From: CBDCWQ01 sp965223435
GTDB taxonomy: Bacteria > Myxococcota > Kuafuiibacteriia > Kuafuiibacteriales > Kuafuiibacteriaceae
DNA length: 64,000 bases
Assembly (NCBI GenBank): GCA_965223435.1
Contig: CBDCWQ010000022.1
Coordinates: 186,001-250,000, forward strand
Direction of reading: 5' to 3'
The notes beneath the pieces are model-generated. The model was not told the origin of the DNA. It did not search any database and saw only the letters and a list, made by a program, of their open reading frames with translations. Below, in pieces: positions 22,664-35,000 of this stretch (positions are counted from its first letter, which is position 1; every line of letters begins with the position of its first letter). A program made the translations under genes and the position numbers.

Positions 22664-25276
22664 TCACGGGGATCCACTCTGGAAGACCTGCCTCACTTCG
22701 CTGTCGTTCAGCGCCCGATCATAGACTCGAACATCGTCGAGCCTGCCGTCAAAGAAATAGGCTTGGCCACGTCTTGAACCGAGGTGCACCGGGTTTTTGT
22801 TCGCATCAATCGGACCCGGCTGGGCTCTCTTCCCCACGAACTCGCCGTTGACATAGAGGCGCATCGTTTGGCCATCGTATGTCGCTACGGCATGTGTCCA
22901 ACCAGAATTCGGAAGCGCTTGTGGCGTTCGCAGCGTAAAGCCCGCACCGCGCACAAAAATGTTAAACGTCATCCTCTTGTTGGTATGGACATACAGCCGG
23001 TAAGCCCCTCGCTTTGAGATGAGATGGGGCCAACTCTGTCCACCCGCCAGATCATCCGGTTTAAACCAAAGGGACAAAGTCAACGCGGACTTGAGGCCTA
23101 AGCTCTCCGAATGATTCGCCCGCGCCGTATCATTGTGGCCGTCAAACCTCAGTGACCTCTCGCCAATCCTCCCTGTGGAAGACCGTGCACCCTCAATGGT
23201 CAAGTCGTGCTGATTTCCGGAAATGTCCGTCCCGGAGAAACCGTCGATGTCCTCCATGGTCCAGTGGGCGGCAGGAGCTTCAAGGTCCGGGGTAGGCCCT
23301 GGCCGGACCGGTTGGGGCTGGGGAACCACGGGGTTGAAGGCGGAGCGCGTACTGAGCGCAATGGTGTCCCAAACCACGCCATCTTCCCTTGCCTTTATCC
23401 TAAGCCTCCAAACACCCGCTTCCGTCTGGAACTTTCCATCGATGCGCTCCCATCGATACTTGTCGTCACCCTCAACGGTCTCGTCGTCGCGCGTTCTTGT
23501 ACTGCCATCGAAGGTGACGGTCAGCGAATTGCTGGAGGTGTCTCGCCCCTTCATCCGTACCCAGACTGAAAGAGAGACGTCCCGATTGACCGTCTTGACA
23601 AGGTAGTCTGCGAAGGCATGGGTGCCTCGCTTGTCAAGACTCATGACCGCAAGATTGCCCTCGGCCTGAACATCGCTCACAACCGTAGCTGTCCCGTAAA
23701 GATATGAATAATCTTCAGCGTTCACGAATAGGTCCCCATCGAGGGTATGGACATCGCCGCTGCCGTCGCTCACATAATGCACGGTGACATGATCGTGCGC
23801 CTCTAGGCTTCCATCGTGGGCGCTGAGCCGCAGTTCGTACACGCCCATTCGTGAGAAAGTCACAGTGGTATCCTCTTCGCTGGGCGAAGAAAACAGCACC
23901 GAAGCTGGGCCACTGACCATGCTCCACGACTTGTTCAGCCTATTTTGGGGAAGGCCGTCGTCATTCACCCGACCATGGAGGTCTACGCTTGTCGCAGGAA
24001 CGCGCAAAACCTTGTCGAGGCCGGCGCTCACCTCGGGCGGACTGTTGGAAGGCTCGACGGGAACATCGGGCTCATCAGGAGCTGAACCGAATTCGGCTTC
24101 GAACGCACCAAGATCCGGGGCAGGGCCGCGAAACGCTCCATCCGGAAGATCCAGTACGTCAACGTCTCGATGACGGTACAACGCGATCCCTCGGTCTATA
24201 CTAAAACTGCCGGACAAGAGCTGATAGCTGCTCGCAGCGTATCCCGGGTCCCTGTTTTTGAAATTGCGTCCACCTTCGGTGCTCCTGAAAAGGTGCTCAC
24301 CGTTGTTGTGAAACAGACTGTAGTCGACGATCCCACGACCGCCAACATGCGCAATTCCGCGGACCGAATTGTCCTTGATGATGGTGTTAAGAACCACCAT
24401 GTTGGCCCCACCCGAGATCCCATAGCGGTTTTCCACAATTGTATTGTTGGTTACGAAGACGGGCTCGTCCATGTCGGGGGCCCCACCAAAGTTCTCAATG
24501 GTGTCCTGCTCAGGCATGCAACCAATTCCGGCGTCCCCGCTGTTTTTAATCAAGTTGTTGGCAATGTAGAAAACTCTGCTGTTGTCATTCCTTGTGGACC
24601 TTGCGTCGATGAGTTGAATGCCATCCTCGTCAGAATGTGTGATGATGTTGTTTTCAATTGTATAGGGCATGATGGGGCCAGAAGACCGGCGATAGAGGCG
24701 GATCTCGATACCATCGTCGCCACAATTTGCGATCGTGTTGTTGCTTATCTCGATGAACGCATCAGCCACCTTGGCCGCAGAATCCGAATCGACCGCATCA
24801 TCGCGGGAATTTTCGAATACCGAGCGCGTGACGCGCCCAAACGATTGGGTTTCGAAGCTCACTTGGTCGGCCCCCCCTGAAAAGCGACAGTCCCGAACGT
24901 CGAGTTGGCTGTTGCCCACAATAAATTTTTCTTTACCCGTGAAACTCAGGCCAACAAATTCTACCAATCCGGTGCCCTCCACGGTCTCAAAGGTGTTCTC
25001 GCGACTGCCGCTGTCTATTTGGGTTTTGACGATGTGATCCCTGTTTCCATCTGTTAAAAACTTGGAGGCGACGACAAGCGATTTATCGACTTTGATCGAA
25101 CCCTCCTTATACGTTCCGTCAGATATCAGAATCGTATCTCCATCCTCGGCCGCGTTTACGGCCTCCCGGATGGTCGCATAGGTGCCTGGCACCCGACGTG
25201 TCGCGCCAGAAGCGAAGCCGGAGACACTTAAACACCCAACGAAGGTATGAATCATGATGATCTTTATTTTCGACAT
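22664..25276 (-). CDS. Secreted right-handed beta-helix protein with PKD-like, carbohydrate-binding-like and LamG domains
   Basis: The start is ATG 25276, giving a signal peptide (MSKIKIIMIHTFVGCLSVSG). Residues of about 25-400 are a pectate-lyase-like parallel beta-helix, with many short repeats such as ISNNTIANCGDDGIEI and ENNIITHSDEDGIQL. A PKD/REJ-like domain (about 420-520; VSAGLDKVLRVPATSVDL) and a CBM-like beta-sandwich (about 535-640) follow. A C-terminal LamG/concanavalin-like domain (about 665-870) begins AAHWTMEDIDGFSG and has the usual LTLSLWFKPDDL, HAVATYDGQTMRLYVNG and LDDVRVYDRALNDSEV motifs. This layout is typical of exported polysaccharide-binding or -cleaving proteins. The catalytic residues of pectate lyases could not be placed. 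It is 870 aa, monocistronic, and convergent with the DUF4345-like gene. Confidence 0.85.
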   Translation of the reverse strand: MSKIKIIMIHTFVGCLSVSGFASGATRRVPGTYATIREAVNAAEDGDTILISDGTYKEGSIKVDKSLVVASKFLTDGNRDHIVKTQIDSGSRENTFETVEGTGLVEFVGLSFTGKEKFIVGNSQLDVRDCRFSGGADQVSFETQSFGRVTRSVFENSRDDAVDSDSAAKVADAFIEISNNTIANCGDDGIEIRLYRRSSGPIMPYTIENNIITHSDEDGIQLIDARSTRNDNSRVFYIANNLIKNSGDAGIGCMPEQDTIENFGGAPDMDEPVFVTNNTIVENRYGISGGANMVVLNTIIKDNSVRGIAHVGGRGIVDYSLFHNNGEHLFRSTEGGRNFKNRDPGYAASSYQLLSGSFSIDRGIALYRHRDVDVLDLPDGAFRGPAPDLGAFEAEFGSAPDEPDVPVEPSNSPPEVSAGLDKVLRVPATSVDLHGRVNDDGLPQNRLNKSWSMVSGPASVLFSSPSEEDTTVTFSRMGVYELRLSAHDGSLEAHDHVTVHYVSDGSGDVHTLDGDLFVNAEDYSYLYGTATVVSDVQAEGNLAVMSLDKRGTHAFADYLVKTVNRDVSLSVWVRMKGRDTSSNSLTVTFDGSTRTRDDETVEGDDKYRWERIDGKFQTEAGVWRLRIKAREDGVVWDTIALSTRSAFNPVVPQPQPVRPGPTPDLEAPAAHWTMEDIDGFSGTDISGNQHDLTIEGARSSTGRIGERSLRFDGHNDTARANHSESLGLKSALTLSLWFKPDDLAGGQSWPHLISKRGAYRLYVHTNKRMTFNIFVRGAGFTLRTPQALPNSGWTHAVATYDGQTMRLYVNGEFVGKRAQPGPIDANKNPVHLGSRRGQAYFFDGRLDDVRVYDRALNDSEVRQVFQSGSP

Positions 25277-26037
25277 CGGCGGCGTCCCTACCCAAATTCG
25301 TTCAAGGAGAAAAGCACGGAGTATGGCGAGTACGTCGACTGCCCGATGGGTATCGAGTTGTGGCAACAAATACAGGACAGTTTAGCCGGCCGGAAAGCCA
25401 GCCTCAGCAAGAGCTCAACCCTAGAAGAGTGTTTAGGAACACCTCCGCAAGTTATCCTTGCGCTATCGGTCTTTGAAAAATCATGTTCGAGATCGGGCGC
25501 AACCGGGACGCGAAGCGCGCCGAAGACCTGTAGAATCGAGCACGCGCAACGCGTCACGTTGGCATGACCGCCACCGAGCGCGCGTTGACCAAAGCGGCCA
25601 CACGGGAGCCCCCCCACGTATCAGGGTCGTCAAGGGTTTTTGCCCCCGGGGCGATTCATCGTCGTAAGGCGCATGGGAATAACCCTCAGCAATGGGGTTC
25701 AAGCGCGGTCTTGGCCAGCCATAATGAACGTTCAACGGAGCACCTGACAACCCTATGGGTGGCGTCGGAAGTCGCAATATAACTTGTCATCACCACAAAC
25801 ACGCGTCAGGGGAACTTGTCCTGGACAAGGGGACGACGGCTCCAATAAAACACTCATCGCCTGAAAGCCCCCAAGGACAGGATAGGAGTTCAACAACGTG
25901 TGCATCAACACGAACAGCTATTCACAGGAAGTAAAAGGATGGCTGAAAAAGTCGTCCCTGGACGCATCAGACGCCCATAGAAGCGCTTCATCGCTCTCAT
26001 CAAGACCAGCTTGGTCACCCGCACCCGGAATCCGCAA
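25277..26037. other. Intergenic region between the divergent beta-helix and giant genes
   Basis: About 760 bp without a convincing gene. The frames open here have no recognisable motif. The region is a divergent promoter zone, since genes leave it in both directions. The one symmetric element noted is CTTGTCCTGGACAAG at 25815-25829 (6-bp arms around CTG), which could be an operator but is unsupported. Nothing else could be assigned. Confidence 0.5.
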
Positions 26038-29000
26038 ATGAACATGAACGATTCGACGCAGAAACAACGATTTGGCTTGGCCCATGAACGGCTCGCCAAC
26101 CCCGGCCGCATGACCCGTCGGTTGCGGGCCAAAGGCGCCCGTCGCTACGTACCCATCGCTTTGAGTTTGGGTCTCCTGGCGGCCGCTTGCGGCAAGTCTA
26201 CGGACCCTTCCACGGGCAACCCCCTCCGCCAAGGCAGCACCGCAGCGGCGTTGACCGAAGGGTGGAATCTCGTTTCGACGAAGGCATCGACGGCAGTGGA
26301 CTTTCTGCAAAGTCTTCCGGACAGCCAATGGGCGGCCTGGGGCATCGATCATGCCTTTGACAACCACACCGGCCGGGTGACGACCAGCTATCACCAAGCG
26401 GCGAAGCTCAACCGCAATCAAAGTTACTGGGTTTACCTCGCACCCCAGGGGGCCATCGCCGACGCCAGCGAGCTCATCCCCCCAACCCTGCCGGTAGGGC
26501 CGACCTCGTGGGGGCAGGTTCTTGACCCCACCGCCCCACTCAGCCGAAGCCCGGCGGAGGCTCGAGAGGTCCTGACCTGGGACGCCCTGGCCCAAACCCT
26601 GGTACCCGTGGAGGGTAAACTTGAGCCGGGCCAAGCCTACTGGATTGTCCGCGAAGCGCTTTGCACACCGGGGAAGTGGAGCTTCCAAGACGCCACCGAT
26701 TTGATCGCCGGATGTCCCCTCGAGGGCTCGTCTGCAAGAGTCCTGGCCCTTCCCGAAAGCCCCCATCAAGGGGGCGCTTCTTGGTCTTTGGACGTACCCC
26801 AAACAAGCGCCACGCGGGTCGTGCTTCATCAAACCGGAACAGATGGCAGTCTTGGGGTCCAGTCGCTCGCCGAAAAGAAGGGCCATCCCGATACCCCCGA
26901 TTTTCACTTCGTTGTCGCCAAAGACGACACCGGATCGTGGCAGATCTACGCGGGCGTACCGGTCGCCGAGGATGCAACCGATCTTCACATTGCCATCGCG
27001 GGAACCTACGAGCCCAAAAGCGAAGCGCATCCCGAGGAAACGGAATTTGGCTACCTGAGCAACGCCGAAGAACGAGACCAACAACCCGAGCCCGGGGCCG
27101 TCATTCGTCTCCTCCAGCTCCACTCGGCACTCTTTTCTCAAAACGAAACACTCACATCCGTCGTCCCCTACGGTCAGGGCGTAGAGGCCATGAGCCCTGG
27201 TGCTTCTCTCAGCCCCGGCCGCGCAACCCTACATCTGGTGGGCGCGCTCAAGCATCGATTCGCCCCAAGCGGAACAACCGAGAGCCCCCAAAAGACCGAG
27301 GCAGACCTTTTTGCGCAGGCGGATCTCAAAGCCGCCGTCAACGAAGCGATTTCTACGCCCGTCGATTCCCGAGCGCCTATGTTGTTTGTCGCCACACCCA
27401 ATCGGGAAAACACGTACACCGAAGCGGAGTCTTTTTTGGTCAGCGGCGAAGTCTACGACGAAGACCTGACCGAACTTTCCGTCAACGGTGTGGTCATCGC
27501 CTACCGCAGCCAAAGCTTCAGTGCCCCCATTTGGCTGGAGCCCGGCCAAAACATCGTGACCCTGGTGGCCCAAGACGCTGCGGGCCAAAGGACCGAGGTG
27601 GTTCGCCGTATTGTTCTCGACGATGGCCCTCCCCTCATCGAAGTATCGCTGCCAGGGGCCACCGAACTGGCTGAAGACGACACCATCCGAGTGTTTGGGC
27701 GGGTGGTCGAAGACCACCTTGAAAGCTTCACCATCAATGGCCAGCCCATCGACCTGATCGGGGGGCGTTTTGAGCGCGCGTTTTCGAAAAAAACACTGAC
27801 TGAGGGGCTCTATCCGCTGGAGCTTCAAGCCACCGACGCGCTGGGGCATCAAAGCACGCAATCCTTGGGGCTTCTGGTCGATGAGAACGGACCGGTTTTT
27901 CTCCCAGACCTCGATGGTCTAGACGCGTCTTCTAGGCCATCCACAGACGAAAGCCCCATTGGCTTTTTTGTAGACGTGGTTGCAACCGAGGCGGATACCG
28001 ACGCCGCCATTGTGGTGACCGACGGGGCGGGACAAACCGAAACTCTTCCCTTGTCTTCGCTCCTCGAAAACGGCGCCTCACCCGAATGGAAACGGGCGTA
28101 CGTCTTTTTTGAAGAGCTCAAAAACGTAAAGACAGAGGATATCGACAGCATCGAGGTTGAAGGCGTCACCCCTGAGTCCAGCGAGCTTTCATGGAAAATC
28201 ACGCGATTCAGCGCAAAAGACGCCCCGAGGGCCCCGGGGTCGGACCCCATCATGCCCGTCTTATGGGTTGAGGAACCGGGCCAAGAAACCCGCTTCACAA
28301 ACCGGCCTATCATCAAGGTCAGCGGCCTCGTCGACGACACCCACTTTGTTTCGCTTCGCGTCAATCAAGTGGTGGTGGCCACATCCACCGGGGCCTTCCA
28401 AGGATTCATGAAGCTCACCGCTGGTGAGAACCAGCTGACCTTCGTCGCCCGCGACCACAGCGAAAACGAAGTCCAGGTCACCCGAACCGTGGTTTTGGAT
28501 CGCGTCTCCCCGACAATCACTTTTGACCAGGGGCTTGAAGCGACGGTCTACGCATCTGAAATCAAGCTGACCGGCTTTATCGACGACGCCCACTTCAGCC
28601 ACGCGGTGCTCACCAACGAAGCCACCTCCAAAGAAAAGAGGGTGGACGCCACCGACGGCCGCTTTGGCGTTTTGGTCTCGCTCACCGAGGGCCTTAACCG
28701 CTTCAAGCTGGTGGCCTTTGATTTGGCGGGCAACGCTACCTCCGCATCCCTCGAGCTTCAGTATCGCACCACACCCTTCGAAAGCACCCAGCCTACCCTT
28801 GCGCCCCGCGATTTTGTGGCCTGGGCCGAAAGGGATACGGTGCACCTTCGGTGGAAAGCGCCCACGCGGTTGGTGGACGGCGGCCCCATCCCCAGCGGCG
28901 TCGAGCTGAGTTATCGCATTTTTCGTAACGGTGAACCGGTCGAGGACGTGTACGAACCCCGCTACGAAGGAACCGGCCTGCCCGTTCCCGGAACCTACAG

Positions 29001-32000
29001 CTTCCACGTGACAGCCTTGATTGCAGGCAAAGAGGGCACCGAGCACAGCTCTGAACGCTCGAGCCAAGCCCATCTCGAACTGAAAGTTGATGCCCCCATC
29101 GTACCCAAAGATGGCTTTGAACCGCCGAGCGCGGTAAGCCCCCTCGGAACCAACACCAGACTGCCCGTCATGGCCACCAGTCACCAGGGTCTGAACGTCT
29201 ACACCCACTTGGCCTATGCTGCCCACGAAGCCCATCCGAGCGGGGGCGATGAGGTCCGCATTGTTCGGAGCGACAAATTGGCCAAGAACAATTCGTGGAG
29301 CGACGGTCTTTCACTCACCCAGGACGGTGGCTGGACCGTCACCGATCTTTCCCTCACCGCCCAAGGCCGCTGGGTTTTGGCGGCATGGATCGAAGCCAAA
29401 AAAGACGGGGCTCCCCACCAAAGCCGGGTGCAGGTCGCAGTCAGCGCGGACGGCGGGCTGAGCTTTGGTGCGCCAAAGCCCATTCGAGAAAACGAAAGCT
29501 GGAAGCATGGCATCGACATCGACATCGATCGTTTTGGGGCAAGCCATCTGGTGTGGGGCGAGTCGGGCAAAGCATACTATCTGAAAAACCTCAGCGGCGA
29601 ACCTGCCAGCGTCTTTGACATCCGCAGACGCGCGCTCGCCGCCGAACGCGTGAAGTACAAGGCTTTGTACGAGCCTCGGGCGGACGGTTCTTGTGACTGC
29701 CCCGATTGCTGGTGCGAAGAATCCTATTCGGTCCTCGAAAACCCAGCGGAAGGTCACGAAGCACAAGGCAAGTATCTGGTCCGAACCGAAGAAGCGCATG
29801 TCCTCCAGCCGTCGCTGCACGTCGACCAAAACGCCCTCACCATCATCGCCCACCAAAAACGGGTCTGGGACAACAACCTGGTCCCCCACCCAGCCTGGTT
29901 CGACATGTACGAAACCCCGGTCTACAGCGACACCATTGTCCAGCGGCGGCTCCCCACGCGGCTGGTGGTCGGCTGGCGCAACACTTGGAAAAAAGCCTAT
30001 GAGCCCGGCGACGAGTCTCTTTGGGCGCAACTTGGCATCCAGTATCAGTACCGGTACCAAGGTACCTGGCACGAGAATGATCAAATTCGCGTGGCCCAGC
30101 GCCCACTGGCCGAGGGTGCCTGGGCGAGTCACGACCTCCCAGAGGGCCAGGTTTGGCGCCAGGGCGAATGGAAGGATGACGTCGAACAAGCGTGGCGCAT
30201 TTCCGTGGTCCACGAACGCGCCGAAGCCGATCGGCAGGCACCGGCCCGCCCCAAGGTGTTTACGGCGCCAAGCGGCCAAATGGTGGCCGTCTTCGAAAAA
30301 GGCGCATCCACTGACCCCAATCAGCAGGGTTCAAACGCCATCCATGTTTCATATTCGGACGATGGAGGCCTTCGCTGGACGCCATCCACCCACATAGCGA
30401 CCGGCTACGTGCCCGACTTGGCCATCAGTTCCAATGGCACCATGGGCGTCGTCTACTACGCCGCCCATGAGGATCCCAAGGACGCCAAAATTGAAGTGGT
30501 CCGAAACCGAGACGGCCAAGAATGGGACCTACACACGAGCGTCCACGCCCATCCGCCGGAGATCGTGCATTGGAAAAACCACGGTCCCGAAGGGGGAACG
30601 CTTCGCAATGTTCCGTCCCTGGTCAGCCACGACGCGTTGATGATGGCCGCCTGGGTTCGAGCCGCGGTCGACGAGAGCGACGGTGTCCGGGTGGTCACCA
30701 CCCGGGGCGGAACCCCAGCCACCGAATCAAAGGCCGTCCACGTCACCACCCCGTCGGTGGTGTCTGCCCATCAAAGCGCCCCCGTCGAAATCGAGTGTGT
30801 CAACCAGTTCTATATGCAGACCGACGGGTGCACCGATCAGCGCCCGGTTCAGCTTTTGTCCGCCAGCAGCATCGCGCCCGAGGCGCTTGACGACCTCGAA
30901 CGCAGCCGCACCGTGTGGACTGAATTCAAACCCCAAGGGTCAAGCCACACCGCGCTGGCAACTGGTTCAAATCGCCAAAGCGCTGCCATACCGTCGACCT
31001 TGGAGCCGGCGAGCGCAAGCGAACCCGCGAACCCTGAGGCAACCCACGAGGCTCATCCGCACGCAACCGGCGAGGTCCACCTCGCAAGCGATACCGCACA
31101 GGCACCGCACCAAGAATCCGCCCTGTTGTCCGGAGCCCCGTTGACCACAGCCGAAGGCTCCATCGAAATCCCCGACGTTCTACCCGGAGAAATCGAGGGC
31201 AACTACCTGAAGGCGAAACTGCTCATCGACAAACTCTACGACCCCGGCCTCGGCGCGCAGCGAGAGTACGACGGGGATCCAGGAGACGCAGACTATGCAT
31301 CCCTCGTGCGTTTCGGTCGAGTCTGGGCCTACACCCAGGGCATCGCCCTCGCGCAGTTCGCCCGCCACAACGATCCGCGCGCCCCCATGCTCGCCAACTT
31401 CATATGCGACACCGCCCGCCCCGCGGGAGCCGGAAACGCAACCGGATGGCCATTTTCGTGGAACACCGACGGCGACAATTGGAAAGACGCTCGCATGGTG
31501 ACCGGCGCCAACTCATGGGTGGTGCACGGACTCGGCGTCTTCATGACCTCCTCGCAGTTTAGCGACTACGCCTCCAGCGAAAAGCTGCGCTACCACGAAT
31601 GTTACGACGGCGCGCTGGGCGGCGTCGGTCTCCACTTCGATCGAGAGATTCATCTGGTCACCGCCGGCACCACCGCGGCGGGTCTGAGAAACGCCAACCA
31701 ACCAAGCAAGCTCATACCCCTCGAAAACCCGAACGAGGCATGGGCCTACTACGGCATTCTCGATGCCATCGGCTACGAGGACTTTGACTCCGAGAACCCG
31801 CCCCTCATTCAAACCTTCGAAAGCCCGGGCGGGATAAAGGGCCGTGTCCACACCCTGACCGAAAGCGAGTTTCATGCCCTCAAAGAGCCCCAAAAAGCGC
31901 TCAACATCGTGACCGAGCACAATCTCGATGCCCTGAGCGTTCTGAACCACCACTTGGCGCACTTTCAAGCCCTTGGCGGCGCCGAACGGGATCTGGAGCA

Positions 32001-35000
32001 AGGTCTAGACGCGCGTCAGGACTCCGCCGAGCGCAAAGAGCTGTGGAGTGAACTCAGAAACAACCTCAACAACGCAATCTTCACCCACCTATGGGACGAC
32101 ACCGAAGGCCGCGTGGTCACCGGAGGCACCATCACCGGTCAGGGAGGCATTGAACCCAGCCACCACACCGCAATCGACAACTGCAGTTGGCTTTCGCTCT
32201 CCGTGAACTACGCCGAGCTGTCCGACGACCATCGCGACAAGTTGAGCCGCTGTCTCGACTACACCATTCGACATTTTGTGAAGATGCTCGAGTTTTCCGG
32301 CAAACTCTATTACGGCACCCACTACTTTCCCCAAGCCTTCAAAGACCCCTACATCGAAGAAAACCCGAACAACGAACGGCTCTACCACCTCGAAGCCACC
32401 ACGGGCATGATCTTGGGCCTCCTCCGCTTCGCCGACGCCAACCCCAAAGATCCAAGAACCAAGAACTTCCGTGACGAAGCCAACAAGATGTGGCGCCACA
32501 TGCAAGTCTTCGTCCGTGATCACGGCTTCCCGTACTCGACCTACAAGATTCAAGACCTGATGACCCAGCTCGATTCAAGCACCGCGGCCATCTGGTTCAT
32601 CGACGTCTACGACTACTACGCCAGCCACGAACTCGACCTCGACCGCCCCCTCAAAAACTACGCCCAAGACCTCGACCTTCAGGAGCTTGCCAAAGACGTT
32701 CAGCACTCCGCTTCCACCCTGAAGCTCGGTGGGTCCGTAGACCAAGCGCAGACACTCATCCTCCACGCAACCGGGCAGCCCAAAGCCGAAGGCCAGACTC
32801 CGGGCAGACCTCGGGGCGAAGTCGCTAAAAGCCTTCTTCTCGACGGCGAAGCCTTCAGCGATTACGAGGTCCGGTTGCTCATGGGCCCAGACCGCCGGGC
32901 CGAATACAGTCTTGACGAACAGACGTGGGATACGGTTCCAGTCAACGCCGCGAACATCACCCTCGACATTGATAGGGTCCGCCGTCACGGAGGAGGTCTC
33001 TTAGACGACTTCACAGACTACTTCTGGCCTACCGTCACGGTGTTTAGGGGGAGCATCTCCGCGTGGAGTTTCTTGGGGGAGCCAAGCAACTACCGTGTTC
33101 TCTTGTCCATCGTCCGAGGAGAGGAAGAGCGCCTTCGCAGTGTAGTGGAGCCCCGGGCAACCCAAAACGGCAAATGGATGTTCTCAGGGGCAGCGAAAGC
33201 AATCGATGCTGATCATTTCGTGGCCCGTTTGGCGACCGTCGATGCCAAGACCGGGACCTACACCCTTTTGGCCGCCACCGGCGAACCGGTGCAGCAGCCG
33301 AACAACACAATCTACACCGGCCACGTCGGTGAGTGGTCCTTTCATCGACCGTACCCTGATGGATTTCATGTCTACCAACTCATCCAAAAGAGTACCGGTG
33401 AGGTCGTTGATCAAATAGACGAGACCCAGCTTTCCCAAGGCCTGGTCCTCTCAGCCGAAATACCATTACCTCAAACAGAAGAGGGAATGTTGCCTTCGGT
33501 CCGCGCAACATTCGTTCACGATCAGGCTTTAGCCATTCTTGCGGCCTTGAGTGCTGGCGATGTCCCTCTAGCCGAGAACCGGGCAGACGCACTGACAAAT
33601 TTGGTCCAGTGGGAAACCAACCCCGAATTGGCGCGCACGCTGGCCGAGCAGGGTCTGGCCTCTGACCTGACGCTCGCGCAGTTCCCATTTGCAGTCTACA
33701 CCGGCTCGGGTCAAATCATGGCCTCCTATTTTCAGACTGGATCTCAGCTCCTCGCGATCTACGCCCTGGCTCAGCTCGTACCGCACACCACGCGCGAGCG
33801 CCAAGACTTCATCCTCAGACTGTGCAGCGAGGTTCTGGAGTCGATCCAGATCATTTACCGAAACCCCGATGGTCCGTTCCTCTACAGCGGTTCCGGGGAC
33901 CCCGGCATTCTCACGCTCTTGGTTCCCAACCTCCCGGCCCCCGAAGAGCCTTTGCCAGATACATCCGTCTCCTTTTTGGCCCTGCCCAAGTTTCCGGTGG
34001 CCAGCCTGGAAGACCACGTCTACGGATACTTCGCCGCGAATGCCCTGTCTTCTCAGTTTGTCGGTGGGGAACTCAGAATAGATGCCGCGCAACTCGCAAG
34101 CTCCATCCGCTTCGCAAATGCGATCCAACAGTTTTGGCACGAGGGGCAGCCACGACCCTTTGTTGCCCTTTTGGATTCCGGCCCCAGTCCCTCTGGGAGC
34201 AGTCTCCGGGCGGCGGCGCTCTACACCTTGTATGCGCTCCACCATCGAACCCCCTTCGCAAACCAAGACGACGAGTCAGTTGGCGAGTTCATCGATGCAG
34301 CCAAAGCGAAACGCTCGATTGAAATTCTAGGTCTTCTAGACAGCGGCGATCAACCCAAGGCCATCCACACGGGGCTGCCAGACTTGGCTTTGGTGGCATT
34401 GGCACGTCGTCGGGCATCCGTGCTCGATCCAAGGCTCGAAGCATTGGCTTGGTACGACTTGCAGAAATTGATCGTGCTCAAAAAGGGTTATGAAAGCCAC
34501 GCCGAAAATATGGGCTCTCTTGCTGGGCACGTTCTCGTCGACGAGCCTGCAGGCTTTTTGGGCGTACAATCCAGCTCGTTTTTGGAACTCGGACAAGACC
34601 CACAAGAAGATCTGCTCGCCCCACTTATGGACCTGCGACTCGACACGGCCTACTACGATGCGCTGTGGGTGCTGCTCGCCGCCGACTTTCGACCGCACAC
34701 CTTTGAATCTTTGCTGGGGCAAATATCGCGAATTCGATATTTGGTGGATGCCATTCGAAACGAAGTTCCGCGATCAGAATGGCGCAACCAATATGCGAAC
34801 CTGCCGTACAGCGATCGCATCGTAGCAACCATCTATGAACTGACCCATCTCTGCGAGGGTAATACGAGCGTTGTGGGCGGATTTCGCGACGATATTCAGG
34901 CCAAGCTTGGGGTGTCGTGCAGCGCCGTCAGCGCCCATGCCCAAGATTGGGTAGACCGATGGACTCAAGGCGACGACCCCAACTTGGTCGCGAATCAGAT

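Noticed and set aside
26540..26977. Long antisense frames throughout the giant genes and kinase genes
   Set aside because: They are shadows of high-GC coding sequence: Arg/Pro/Gly-rich, without motifs, signals or ribosome binding sites.
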